Source: Anaeroplasmataceae bacterium (lineage in GTDB: Bacteria > Bacillota_I > Bacilli_A > Acholeplasmatales > Anaeroplasmataceae). Taken from it: a DNA stretch of 43,160 nucleotides. The translations under genes were made by a program, and so were the position numbers. Under the pieces are notes generated by a model. It saw only the letters and a list, made by a program, of their open reading frames with translations. It made no database searches and was not told where the DNA came from. Shown one piece after another: positions 33,939 through 42,262 of this stretch (position 1 is the stretch's first letter; each line of letters begins with the position of its first letter). The stretch covers positions 1 through 43,160 of the forward strand of contig JAIDZC010000017.1 in the NCBI GenBank assembly GCA_029057785.1, read 5' to 3'.

Positions 33939-35180
33939 ATGCTTTACAATCAAATTTTAGTACGCTTTGGCGATTTAACTCTTAAAGGAAAAAATCAAAA
34001 GGAATTTTTAAGAAGACTTTATGAGCTTATGGCTTTAAAAATGAAGGGCTTAAATGTCACCATTGAAAATACACATGATCGTATTTATATTCATTTAAAT
34101 GATGTGTCTCAAGAAGAGGTTGTAAAGCGTTTAGAGTATGTTTCTGGCATCTCCTCTTATTCCTTTGTTGTAAAGTGTAGTAATGATTTAAAAGAAATTA
34201 AGACAACTGCCTTAGAACTCATGAAGGAAATTGCAAATAAAGATACTACTTTTAAAGTAGAAACGAGAAGAGCAAACAAAAATTATCCTCTTCATTCTAT
34301 GGAGGTAACTAAACAGGTTGCAGGCTATGTACTTGCAAATCATTCTCTTCTTCATGTAGATGTACACAATCCAGAGGTGACCTTGCATTTAGAGCTAAAA
34401 GGGAACTCCTGTTATTTATATAATACAGAAATAAGAGCTATGGGCGGATATCCTGTTGGAGTTGCAGGAAAAGGTCTTTTAATGCTATCTGGTGGAATTG
34501 ATTCACCTGTTGCAGGATACTTAGCTATGAAACAGGGGGTAGAAGTAGAATGTATCCATTTTGAATCTACACCTTTAACCTCAATTGAATCTGCACAGAA
34601 GGTTATTGATCTTGTTAAAATTATGGCGCGTTATGCACCAAAGAATAAAATTAATTTACATATGGTTCCTTTTAAAGAATTGCATATGGCTTTACTTGAC
34701 AATGTGCCTGAAAGCTATAATATTACCATTATGCGTAGAATGATGTATCGAATTGCAAGTAAGCTTGCAGAGAAGAAGGACTGCCTTTGTATTATTAATG
34801 GCGAATCTGTTGGGCAAGTAGCTAGTCAAACCTTAAGAAGTATGAATACAATTAACTCTGTAACAAGTATTCCCGTGCTACGTCCTCTATGTACCTATGA
34901 TAAATTAGATATAATTGGGATATCAAAGAAAATGGAATGCTTTGACATTTCTATTAAGCCTTTTGAGGACTGCTGTACGGTTTATGTACCTAAGGCTCCT
35001 GCCACTGCACCTAGAATAGAAAAGTGTGAAGTCTTTGAAAAGGCATTTGATTATGAGACGATGGTAAATGATGCTGTTGAGCATACGAATAGTATAACTA
35101 TAGATGTAGATAGTGACATTGATTTATCTTTGTTAGGATTAGAAGTTCGAGAGGTTATTGCTGAACTAAAAAATAAATAA
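33939..35180 (+). CDS. thiI: tRNA 4-thiouridylation / thiazole sulfurtransferase ThiI
   Basis: 413 residues: ferredoxin-like and THUMP domains (1-170), then an adenylating PP-loop domain with SGGIDSPVAG (from Ser184). The closing block FEDCCTVYVPKAPATAP is typical. There is no C-terminal rhodanese domain, as in many Bacillota, so sulfur must come directly from a partner cysteine desulfurase. It makes s4U8 in tRNA; no thiazole genes are nearby. GCGAGGTG precedes ATG 33939; the frame is open to a TTG at 33903, which lies within the promoter. Confidence 0.93.
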   Translation: MLYNQILVRFGDLTLKGKNQKEFLRRLYELMALKMKGLNVTIENTHDRIYIHLNDVSQEEVVKRLEYVSGISSYSFVVKCSNDLKEIKTTALELMKEIANKDTTFKVETRRANKNYPLHSMEVTKQVAGYVLANHSLLHVDVHNPEVTLHLELKGNSCYLYNTEIRAMGGYPVGVAGKGLLMLSGGIDSPVAGYLAMKQGVEVECIHFESTPLTSIESAQKVIDLVKIMARYAPKNKINLHMVPFKELHMALLDNVPESYNITIMRRMMYRIASKLAEKKDCLCIINGESVGQVASQTLRSMNTINSVTSIPVLRPLCTYDKLDIIGISKKMECFDISIKPFEDCCTVYVPKAPATAPRIEKCEVFEKAFDYETMVNDAVEHTNSITIDVDSDIDLSLLGLEVREVIAELKNK

Positions 35181-35184
35181 ATTT

Positions 35185-35214
35185 GTATAATTTTGTCTAC
35201 CTGCGGCAACAATA
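35185..35214 (+). promoter_or_regulatory. Sigma-F/sigma-G-like forespore promoter
   Basis: GTATA (35185-35189) matches the -35 GYWTA; GGCAACAATA (35205-35214) matches the sigma-F -10 pattern GGnrAnAnTw with a 15-bp spacer. Read as sigma-G, AACAATA (35208-35214) lies 18 bp from GTATA and fits 5 of 7. Start of transcription would be about 16 bases before the ATG. Confidence 0.6.
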
Positions 35215-35236
35215 AATACTGCGAGGAGGTGAAATT

Positions 35237-35491
35237 ATGGCAACAAGTAAGAAAAACACAAAGTCTTCTAATACTGCTTCAAAATCCTCTAAAGCAAATG
35301 GTAGAATCGGTGGCAAGATGACAAAACAAGCTGTATCTCGTGCAAAACAAACTACGAATACACAAACTTTAAAACAAGAGGTTGCAAATGAGTTAGGTAT
35401 TCAACCCGGCAAGAATGCCTCTGCTGCTGAAAATGGTAGAGTAGGCGGAAATATGACTAAAAAGTTATATCAAAAGGGTAAGAAGAATTAA
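35237..35491 (+). CDS. Small acid-soluble spore protein, alpha/beta type, with N-terminal repeat
   Basis: 84 residues. The C-terminal half reads LKQEVANELGIQPGKNASA, then NGRVGGNMTKKL: the conserved alpha/beta SASP helix-turn-helix that coats spore DNA. The N-terminal half has a Lys/Ser-rich arm and a second NGRIGGKMTKQ, so the GG-x-MTK segment is duplicated. The usual germination-protease site region (E-I/V-A-x-E) is at EVANELG. A strong GAGGAGGTGA site lies before the ATG, and the promoter looks forespore-specific. Monocistronic with a terminator. Confidence 0.85.
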   Translation: MATSKKNTKSSNTASKSSKANGRIGGKMTKQAVSRAKQTTNTQTLKQEVANELGIQPGKNASAAENGRVGGNMTKKLYQKGKKN

Positions 35492-35512
35492 TTGTTAATT
35501 TATATAAAAAAC

Positions 35513-35540
35513 AGGTGGATGAAAATTCCACCTTTTTTTT
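35513..35540 (+). terminator. Terminator after the spore protein gene
   Basis: AGGTGGA (35513-35519) pairs with TCCACCT (35527-35533), 7-base loop, eight T. Confidence 0.85.
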
Positions 35541-35551
35541 GTAAAAAAACG

Positions 35552-35560
35552 TGATATAAT
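35552..35560 (+). promoter_or_regulatory. Extended -10 promoter of the YitT-family gene
   Basis: TGATATAAT, an extended -10, 34 bases before ATG 35595. No good -35 is seen; the upstream bases belong to the T run of the preceding terminator. Confidence 0.5.
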
Positions 35561-35594
35561 AAGGATATATATTTAATTGTTGAGGTTTAGTAGT

Positions 35595-36485
35595 ATGAAT
35601 AAAAAAGTTGTAATGGAAGAATCCTTCCACGTTTCTATTGTTTTAGTTTCTGCAATCGTGTATTCCCTAGGGGTTATGTGGTTTATCACTCCTGCAGGAT
35701 TGTATTCCTCTGGAGTTACAGGACTTGGACAAATTATTGCAGATATTATTTCTTTGTGTACAGGCGGAAAAGTAGTTATTCCTTTAGGTGTCTTTACCTT
35801 TGTTTTAAACGTACCTTTATTTATATATGGATGGAAAAAGGTGTCTATTCGTTTTGCGATATATTCTTTATTATCTGTTATTGTGCAATCTATCATTATG
35901 ATGGGTTGGATACCAGAATATACCTTCGGAATAAATGCAAAAGAAAATCAATTATTGTTTGCATTAATTGGTGGTCTTGTTACAGGCCTAGCAAATGGTA
36001 TAGCATTACGCTTTGGTACATCTACAGGTGGATTAGATATTATTGCTCAGGCATTATCAATAGAAAAGGGAATTTCTATTGGTATGATGACTATGTCATT
36101 TAACTGCTTAATTGCGTTAATTGGTGGTGGAGTTATTGCGGGTGCTTGGGAAATTTCCATGTATACATTGATCCGTATTATTATTACTTCAATCGTAGTA
36201 GATAAGATTCATACTGCATATAATTTTATTCGTTTAGATATTATTTCTGATCATGTTGATGAAATCTCTGTTCGTATTATGGAAGAGCTAAAGCATGGTG
36301 TTACCTTGCTTACTGTAGAAGGAGCATATACACATAAACAAAAAAAGGATGCATTTGTTATTTTAACAAAATATGAACTTAGTCGAGCAAAGAAGATTTG
36401 TATGGAAGTTGATCCAAATGTATTTGTTATCATTGCTCCTGCGAAGGGAACCATTGGACGTTATATTAGAAAGACAATCATGTAG
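35595..36485 (+). CDS. YitT-family membrane protein (DUF161-DUF2179)
   Basis: 296 residues: five to six TM segments with the repeated pattern ITPAGLYSSGVTGLGQII and LRFGTSTGGLDIIAQ typical of the DUF161/YitT family, then a cytoplasmic DUF2179 domain from about 215 (RIMEELKHGVTLLTVEGAYT and ILTKYELSRAKKI). Function in the family is unclear (possible transporter). ATG 35595 follows TGAGG; the frame is open a little upstream. Confidence 0.9.
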   Translation: MNKKVVMEESFHVSIVLVSAIVYSLGVMWFITPAGLYSSGVTGLGQIIADIISLCTGGKVVIPLGVFTFVLNVPLFIYGWKKVSIRFAIYSLLSVIVQSIIMMGWIPEYTFGINAKENQLLFALIGGLVTGLANGIALRFGTSTGGLDIIAQALSIEKGISIGMMTMSFNCLIALIGGGVIAGAWEISMYTLIRIIITSIVVDKIHTAYNFIRLDIISDHVDEISVRIMEELKHGVTLLTVEGAYTHKQKKDAFVILTKYELSRAKKICMEVDPNVFVIIAPAKGTIGRYIRKTIM

Positions 36486-36494
36486 GTAAGTCTT

Positions 36495-37190
36495 ATGATA
36501 AGTTCAATGGATAATTTGAAAATAAAATCGTTGTTAAAACTTAAACAGGCAAAATATCGAAAACAAGAACAGAAGTTTATTGTTGAGGGGACTCACCTTG
36601 TTTCTGAGGCAAGAATGGCTGGGGTATTGATAGAAGCGTATTCCATAGAAGAAAAAGAAGGATATATTCAAGTATCAGAAGGCATAATGAAAAAAATATG
36701 TAATACAGATTCTGTTGTAAAAGATCTAGGTCTATGCAAAATGCTAACCAAATCAGAACTTTCGGACAAGGTTTTAATTTTAGATGGAGTTCAAGATCCA
36801 GGAAATATGGGAAGCCTAATGCGCAGTGCTTGTGCCTTTGGCTTTGATACAATTTTTATAGGTACAGGTTCAGTAGATATTTATAATGACAAGGTGATTC
36901 GTTCCTCACAAGGTGCGATATTTAAATTGAATTTTTTGTTTGGAAATATCTGTGATTTTTTGAAAACTTTAAATCATAAAGTATATGGTACAAATGTTGT
37001 CAACGGAATTTCGTTGACGGAAGTTAAAAAAGAAAAAAGAGTTGCTATTATTTTAGGTAATGAAGGAAATGGGATTTCTAAGGAAGTCCAAGATCTTGGT
37101 TTGGAAAATATTTATATTCCAATGAAGAATATGGAGTCCTTGAATGTTGCAGTTGCTGGTAGTATAATTTTATATAAATTTAGCATTTAG
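36495..37190 (+). CDS. TrmH/SpoU-family rRNA 2'-O-methyltransferase
   Basis: 231 residues with an N-terminal SpoU substrate-binding domain (LKIKSLLKLKQAKYRKQEQK, FIVEGTHLVSEA) and a SPOUT domain: DGVQDPGNMGSLMRSA, ILGNEGNGIS and IPMKNMESLNVAVAGSI. Likely a 23S rRNA or tRNA ribose methyltransferase of the YsgA/TsnR group; the site is not predictable. The ribosome site is weak (TAGGTAAG); ATG 36507 is an alternative start. It follows the YitT gene by 9 bases and precedes ppdK by 12. Confidence 0.9.
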   Translation: MISSMDNLKIKSLLKLKQAKYRKQEQKFIVEGTHLVSEARMAGVLIEAYSIEEKEGYIQVSEGIMKKICNTDSVVKDLGLCKMLTKSELSDKVLILDGVQDPGNMGSLMRSACAFGFDTIFIGTGSVDIYNDKVIRSSQGAIFKLNFLFGNICDFLKTLNHKVYGTNVVNGISLTEVKKEKRVAIILGNEGNGISKEVQDLGLENIYIPMKNMESLNVAVAGSIILYKFSI

Positions 37191-37202
37191 GAGAAGTTGG
37201 GT

Positions 37203-39836
37203 ATGAAAAAGAAATATGTGTATTTATTTACAGAAGCTCATGGTTTAGGAAAAGAATTGTTGGGTGGAAAGGGTGCTGGTCTTGCTGAAATGGCAAGCTT
37301 GGGAATCCTTATACCTCAAGGCTTTACGATAACTACAGAAGCTTGTAATAAATATTATGAGGATGGTAAAAAGCTATCAGAAGATATTCTTGCTGAAATC
37401 AGCAAGAAGTTAAAGGAATTAGAAAAAATAACAGGAAAAACTTTTGGTGGTTCTAAGAATCCTCTTCTTGTTTCAGTGCGTTCAGGAGCTAGAGTATCTA
37501 TGCCTGGAATGATGGACACCATATTGAATTTAGGTTTAAATGATGAAACTGTTGAAGTTTTAGCTAAAGAAACTAATAATGAGCGTTTTGCATATGACTC
37601 TTATAGAAGATTTATTTTAATGTTCACAAATATTGCAAAGGGTTTTTCTAGAAAAGAAATGGATACAATGCTTGACGAACTTAAGAAGGAAAAGGGGTAT
37701 AAGCTAGATTATGAGATACCTGCTTCTGAACTTAAAGGTTTAATTGTTCGTTATAAAGCATGGTATAAAGAAAACGTTGGTGAAGATTTCCCAACAGATC
37801 CTTGGAAGCAACTCGTTGAGGCAGTAGGTGCTGTATTCCGTTCTTGGGATAATGAAAGAGCTATTGTTTATCGTAGAATGAATAATATTTCTGATGCTTG
37901 GGGAACTGCAGTAAATGTTCAATCTATGGTCTTTGGAAACAAGGGGGAAACAAGTGGAACAGGTGTAGGTTTTTCTCGTGATCCAGGGTCAGGTGAGAAA
38001 AAAATCTTTGCTGAATATCTTGTAAATGCTCAAGGAGAGGATGTTGTAGCCGGCATTAGAACGCCACTTAAAATAGATGAATTAAAGAAACAACAACCAA
38101 ATATTTATGCTCAATTTGCAGATACCTCTGCCAAGCTAGAGGCACACTACCGTGATATGCAAGATATGGAATTTACCGTAGAAGATGGCAAGCTTTATTT
38201 CTTACAAACTCGTAGTGGAAAAAGAACTGCAGCTGCAGGTGTAAAGATTGCTTGTGATATGGTGGATGAAGGACTTATCACAGAACAAGAGGCTGTATCT
38301 AGAATTGATGTGAATACCTTCCATTATTTACTATATCCAACCTTCTCTAGTGAAGCATTAGAAAAAGGGGTTGTCCTTACAAAGGGAAATCCTGCTTCTC
38401 CAGGTGCTGGTATAGGTAAACTCGCCTTTAGTGCAGCAGAAGCTAAAGCACGCAAAGAAAAAGGTGAAAAGGTTATTTTAGTTCGTGAGGAAACCTCTCC
38501 TGAAGATATTATTGGTATGGTGGCTGCAGAGGCTGTAATTACTGCTCGTGGTGGTATGACCTCTCATGCAGCAGTAGTTGCCAGAGGTATGGGTAAATGT
38601 GCAGTTACTGGCTGTAGTGATGCCTATATTGATGAGAATGCAAGAACTATGACAGTTCAAGGTAAAGTCTATGGACCTGATGATGTTGTGTCTGTAAATG
38701 GTTCAACGGGTCTTATTTATGAAGGTGCAATTGATTTAATTCCATCTCAAATGTCTGGTGACTTTGCAAGAGTTATGGCATGGGCTGAGAAATATAAGAA
38801 GCTACATGTACGCGCAAATGCTGATTCTCCAAGAGATGCAATTAAGGCTATGGAGTTTGGGGCAGAAGGTATTGGTTTATGCCGTACTGAACATATGTTC
38901 TTTGGAGAAAAAAGAATTTTCCATATGCGTAAAATGATATTATCTCAAAGCTTAGAAGAAAGAGAACAAGCATTAGAAGAATTGCTTCCATATCAAAAGG
39001 AAGACTTTAAAGCTTTATTCTTAACAATGAAGGGACGAAATGTAAACATTCGTTTATTAGATCCACCTCTTCATGAATTCTTACCAAAAACAGAAGAACA
39101 AATAGAAGAGCTTGCTGAGGCATTACACTTATCCTTAACTGAAATTCATACACGAATAGAAGTGCATCAGGAACATAATCCTATGATGGGCTTTAGAGGC
39201 GACCGTTTATCCATAGCTTATCCAGAAATAGCTAGAATGCAGGCACGTGCGATTATCACTGCTGCCATAGAGGCACAAAAGGAAATGGGTATATCTGTAG
39301 AACCAGAGATTATGGTACCATTTGTTATCGATTGTTTAGAGTTTAAGAAGGTTAAAGAAGTGATTTGTGCTACCTGTGATGAAGAAATCAAAAAGGCGAA
39401 TATTTCAATGAAATATCATGTGGGTACAATGATTGAAATCCCTCGTGCAGCGTTACTTGCAGATGAAATTGCAAAAGAAGCAGAATTCTTTAGCTATGGT
39501 ACAAACGATTTAACTCAAATGACTATGGGGCTTTCTCGTGATGATGCATCTAATTTCTTAAAATATTATTATGATAATAAAATCTTAGAGCATGACCCAT
39601 TCCAAACTGTAGATATTGCAGGTGTAGGTAGACTCATCCAAATGTCTTCTAGCTTAGGAAGAAAAACTAGATCAAATCTGCATTTGGGAGTATGTGGTGA
39701 AACTGCTGGAGATCCATTATCTATTGAATTTTATCATCAATGTGGACTTGATTATATTTCGTGTTCCCCTTATCGTATTCCAGTAGCTCGTTTAGCTGCT
39801 GCACAGGCAAATATCAAGAACCCCAGAAAGAAGTAA
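37203..39836 (+). CDS. ppdK: Pyruvate, phosphate dikinase
   Basis: 877 residues. It interconverts pyruvate + ATP + Pi and phosphoenolpyruvate + AMP + PPi, used in PPi-linked glycolysis of many anaerobes. Nucleotide-binding N-terminal domain (LLGGKGAGLAEM), swivelling domain with phosphorylated His455 and regulatory Thr453 in GGMTSHAAVVARG, and C-terminal PEP barrel with MVPFV and Cys831 in GVCGETAGDP. AGGAGA is 8 bases before ATG 37203; TTG 37197 is too close. Probably co-transcribed with the methyltransferase. No regulatory protein (PDRP) gene is adjacent. Confidence 0.97.
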   Translation: MKKKYVYLFTEAHGLGKELLGGKGAGLAEMASLGILIPQGFTITTEACNKYYEDGKKLSEDILAEISKKLKELEKITGKTFGGSKNPLLVSVRSGARVSMPGMMDTILNLGLNDETVEVLAKETNNERFAYDSYRRFILMFTNIAKGFSRKEMDTMLDELKKEKGYKLDYEIPASELKGLIVRYKAWYKENVGEDFPTDPWKQLVEAVGAVFRSWDNERAIVYRRMNNISDAWGTAVNVQSMVFGNKGETSGTGVGFSRDPGSGEKKIFAEYLVNAQGEDVVAGIRTPLKIDELKKQQPNIYAQFADTSAKLEAHYRDMQDMEFTVEDGKLYFLQTRSGKRTAAAGVKIACDMVDEGLITEQEAVSRIDVNTFHYLLYPTFSSEALEKGVVLTKGNPASPGAGIGKLAFSAAEAKARKEKGEKVILVREETSPEDIIGMVAAEAVITARGGMTSHAAVVARGMGKCAVTGCSDAYIDENARTMTVQGKVYGPDDVVSVNGSTGLIYEGAIDLIPSQMSGDFARVMAWAEKYKKLHVRANADSPRDAIKAMEFGAEGIGLCRTEHMFFGEKRIFHMRKMILSQSLEEREQALEELLPYQKEDFKALFLTMKGRNVNIRLLDPPLHEFLPKTEEQIEELAEALHLSLTEIHTRIEVHQEHNPMMGFRGDRLSIAYPEIARMQARAIITAAIEAQKEMGISVEPEIMVPFVIDCLEFKKVKEVICATCDEEIKKANISMKYHVGTMIEIPRAALLADEIAKEAEFFSYGTNDLTQMTMGLSRDDASNFLKYYYDNKILEHDPFQTVDIAGVGRLIQMSSSLGRKTRSNLHLGVCGETAGDPLSIEFYHQCGLDYISCSPYRIPVARLAAAQANIKNPRKK

Positions 39837-39843
39837 TTTGAAT

Positions 39844-39879
39844 ACTAAAAAAGGAAGGCTTCGGCCTTCCTTTTTTAGT
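39844..39879. terminator. Strong bidirectional terminator with TTCG loop after ppdK
   Basis: A perfect 16-bp stem (39844-39859 with 39864-39879) capped by TTCG, with T run on one side and A run on the other. It marks the boundary between the AT-rich core and the GC-richer cassette. Confidence 0.95.
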
Positions 39880-39886
39880 TAATGTA

Positions 39887-39915
39887 TTGACAGATGATAA
39901 AACTTATGCTAAACT
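39887..39915 (+). promoter_or_regulatory. Promoter of the MarR cassette
   Basis: TTGACA (39887-39892) and TAAACT (39910-39915), 17-bp spacer. Confidence 0.8.
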
Positions 39916-39937
39916 AATACATAGAATTCTATGTATT
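39916..39937. promoter_or_regulatory. Perfect 22-bp palindromic operator
   Basis: AATACATAGAA (39916-39926) is followed directly by its exact complement TTCTATGTATT (39927-39937). It starts next to the -10 box and covers the transcription start. Size and position fit a MarR-family operator controlling the gene that follows. Confidence 0.85.
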
Positions 39938-39948
39938 TTGGAGTCAAT

Positions 39949-40374
39949 ATGAAAAGTAATAATATAGGCATACTCATAAAAAAAGCGTCTTTGCAGTTGG
40001 AAAAAACAGCGCTATCAGTGCTTGCGCCTTATGATATGACGCTTACGCAGTATAAAATACTTGCGTATCTTTACGAAGCTCCGCAGGGCAGTACGAGGCA
40101 GGTGGATTTGGAAAGGGCGTTTTGTATGACAAATCCCTCAGTTACAAGCGTGTTGCATACTCTTGAAAATAAGGAGTTAATTTGCAGGTCCGGCAATCCC
40201 GAAGACGGGCGCAGTAAGGTAATATCATTGACCGACAAGGCAAACACAATGCGCAGTGAACTTAACGAAGCAGGGGGTAAACTGGAAAACGAGTTTACAA
40301 AAAGTTTAACGCAAGCCGAACGCACTACGATAATTGAACTACTTACAAAACTATCAAACAAAAAAGGAGAATAA
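39949..40374 (+). CDS. MarR-family transcriptional regulator
   Basis: 141 residues, winged helix: MTLTQYKILAYLYEAPQGST, recognition region CMTNPSVTSVLHTLENKELI and wing GNPEDGRSKVISLTDKA. MarR proteins release DNA on binding phenolic or other small ligands or on oxidation; Cys residues are at the start of the recognition helix and after it. GGAG lies 5 bases before ATG 39949; ATG 39931 lies inside the operator. Codons are GC-richer than in all genes upstream. It heads the cassette and very likely represses it. Confidence 0.92.
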   Translation: MKSNNIGILIKKASLQLEKTALSVLAPYDMTLTQYKILAYLYEAPQGSTRQVDLERAFCMTNPSVTSVLHTLENKELICRSGNPEDGRSKVISLTDKANTMRSELNEAGGKLENEFTKSLTQAERTTIIELLTKLSNKKGE

Positions 40375-40378
40375 AATT

Positions 40379-40810
40379 ATGGCAAATCAATTAAAGGACT
40401 TTCCCAAGCAGCCCGAAGGCGAGGAAATGGAAAAGATTGAATTCGGACTTTGTCCCGTATTAAAGCAAGACGCACCCGCAGACGCCAAAACTTTATATGC
40501 GGCATTTGACGAAGACCTGACAGCTTGCGAAAGCAAATATAAAGGGCGTCGTTTTGAAGTCAGCGGCGTTGCGTTAAGGGTTGCGCCCGACGTACATCAT
40601 AAACCCGCAATAGAACTTTCCGACAAGGTAAACGGCAAGTGTTACGTCCTTTGCGTTTTCAATTCCGAAGATATTTTCAGCGTTGTGAAAGAGGGCGATA
40701 CCGTCGTATGTCGCGGCAACTATTTAGTTGCAAGTAGTCACTACGGAATCGTACTAAAAAATTGCGAGTTGTCAAAATTAAAAAAAACGGGAGTAAGAAA
40801 TGATGGGTGA
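40379..40810 (+). CDS. OB-fold (tRNA_anti-like) protein
   Basis: 143 residues with no signal peptide. Residues about 55-135 fit the tRNA_anti-like OB-fold: YKGRRFEVSGVALRV, IELSDKVNGKCYVLCVF, VKEGDTVVCRGNYLV. The N-terminal 45 residues (KQPEGEEMEKIEFGLCPVL) are unusual. AAAAGGAG precedes ATG 40379, 4 bases after the MarR stop. OB domains of this group may bind nucleic acid or oligosaccharide; the ligand is unknown. It overlaps the next gene by 11 bases. Confidence 0.65.
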   Translation: MANQLKDFPKQPEGEEMEKIEFGLCPVLKQDAPADAKTLYAAFDEDLTACESKYKGRRFEVSGVALRVAPDVHHKPAIELSDKVNGKCYVLCVFNSEDIFSVVKEGDTVVCRGNYLVASSHYGIVLKNCELSKLKKTGVRNDG

Positions 40811-41423
40811 ATTTTTAACAAGACCTTATGTCAATACCGAAGAAGAGCGTAACGCCAAAGAGGATATATTGGAACTTATCAATTTTGAGCGCTTTTGCCG
40901 CGATAATGCACAGTGGGATGAAATGCGCAAATGTTTTGCTAAGGATTCATACGTCAACATTTCTTGGTATCAGGGTAGCGGCGACGGTTTTGTAACGGCA
41001 TCTTCCAAGAGTCCGATATATGCGCCGCATAAAATTCACAACTCGCTTACTTGGATAAACGGCAATAAAGCCGTTACCATCATGATGGCAACAATTCAGA
41101 ATAGGCGTACAATTAAAGGTGTGGAATGTGAGCTTTCCACCGATTCGCAGCTGCTGTTCAGCACGCAGAAGATTGAAGGGCAGTGGTATATAGTTCGTTT
41201 CGAGTCTATATACGAGCAAGACCGCCTTATCCCCGTATTGCCGAACGCAACGCTTTCGATGGACAAGTCCGAGCTTGCAAGGTACAGGCAAAGTTATGCG
41301 TGTATGTCCTACTGTATGGAAATGTCGGGCATTGAGGCAAATCAGAATCTTGCGGGTATCGATAGGCCCGAAACGGTAAAAAAAATTTATTCAGAGTTAA
41401 AAAAATGGTTGGAGGCAAAATGA
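40800..41423 (+). CDS. SnoaL-like (NTF2-fold) protein
   Basis: 207 residues. The N-terminal alpha helix and cone-shaped sheet of the SnoaL/NTF2 fold are visible: ILELINFERFCRDNAQWDEMRKCF, DSYVNISWYQGSGDGFV, HKIHNSLTWINGNKAVTIM and WYIVRFESIYEQD. Members include cyclases, dehydratases and small-molecule-binding proteins. A C-terminal 60-residue helical extension is added. GGGAG precedes ATG 40800; ATG 40803 is possible. Catalytic residues cannot be assigned. It overlaps the lipoprotein gene by ATGA. Confidence 0.8.
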   Translation: MMGEFLTRPYVNTEEERNAKEDILELINFERFCRDNAQWDEMRKCFAKDSYVNISWYQGSGDGFVTASSKSPIYAPHKIHNSLTWINGNKAVTIMMATIQNRRTIKGVECELSTDSQLLFSTQKIEGQWYIVRFESIYEQDRLIPVLPNATLSMDKSELARYRQSYACMSYCMEMSGIEANQNLAGIDRPETVKKIYSELKKWLEAK

Positions 41424-42250
41424 CGAAGCAGCAACGGATATTCGGTTATTTTATAATCGTTCTTTCGACTGTCATTTTTACGTGTTTCGCCTTTGCGGGT
41501 TGTGGAGACAACCCGCAGGAAGAGAGCGGCGAAACGAACGAAAAACCTACGGCAAGCCTTACTTATAAGCGGGAAGGCAATACATATACGGTAACGGGAA
41601 TGACGGGCGAGGAAACTGTATTGGTCATTCCAAGTGAGTACAACGGTTTGCCGGTAACGAAAATACAAGCCGACTACGGCAACGGAGCGTTTGCAAGTAA
41701 AGACATTACAAAGGTGATTCTTCCCGATACAATGAATGAAATCGGTCAGAATTCCTTTTATAACTGCAAAAAATTACATACGGTAGAAATAGGAGATGGA
41801 AGTCGGCTTACAACGATAGGCAACAACGCTTTTTCGGGTAACTCGGCTTTGATTGAATTTTATATCCCCGCAAGTATGGTAAATTTGGGCGAAAGCGTTT
41901 TTAATAATTGCGGAGCGATTGAACGTTTTACCGTTGCCGAAGGAAACGCTGAGTTTACGGCAACCAACGGACACTTAATAAAGAAGAATGGCGTGTCTCT
42001 CATTCGCGGTGCAAATAACGGAGTAATACCCGACGGCGTAAAAGTGATATGCAAGGCGGCTTTTAGAAAAAGTACGGCTACAAAACTTACTATCCCCACT
42101 TCGGTTGAAAGTATCGAAAACTACGTGATTGACGATAGCGATATACTGGAGATTATCTATCAAGGATCGGAAGAAAGCTGGGAGCAGATAACCAAGGCAA
42201 AACTTTGGAATTTGGGCAAGACGGATATTACCATTGAGTTTATTAGTTAA
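41420..42250 (+). CDS. BspA-type leucine-rich repeat (LRR_5) lipoprotein
   Basis: 276 residues with lipoprotein signal and lipobox FAGC (Cys28), then a Glu/Asn-rich linker and LRR_5 repeats: VTKIQADYGNGAFASKD, ILPDTMNEIGQNSFYNC, LTTIGNNAFSG and LTIPTSVESIEN. Such proteins are surface-exposed and often mediate binding to host or other cells. Start chosen by TGGAGG and the ATGA overlap with the SnoaL gene; an in-frame ATG at 41405 is less likely. A surface protein inside a metabolic cassette is unusual. Confidence 0.88.
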   Translation: MTKQQRIFGYFIIVLSTVIFTCFAFAGCGDNPQEESGETNEKPTASLTYKREGNTYTVTGMTGEETVLVIPSEYNGLPVTKIQADYGNGAFASKDITKVILPDTMNEIGQNSFYNCKKLHTVEIGDGSRLTTIGNNAFSGNSALIEFYIPASMVNLGESVFNNCGAIERFTVAEGNAEFTATNGHLIKKNGVSLIRGANNGVIPDGVKVICKAAFRKSTATKLTIPTSVESIENYVIDDSDILEIIYQGSEESWEQITKAKLWNLGKTDITIEFIS

Positions 42251-42262
42251 GGCAGGTAAAAA

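Noticed and set aside
35678..36103. Long overlapping frame on the plus strand within the YitT gene
   Set aside because: Composition is Tyr/Cys/Ser-rich and lacks domains; it is a shadow of the real frame.
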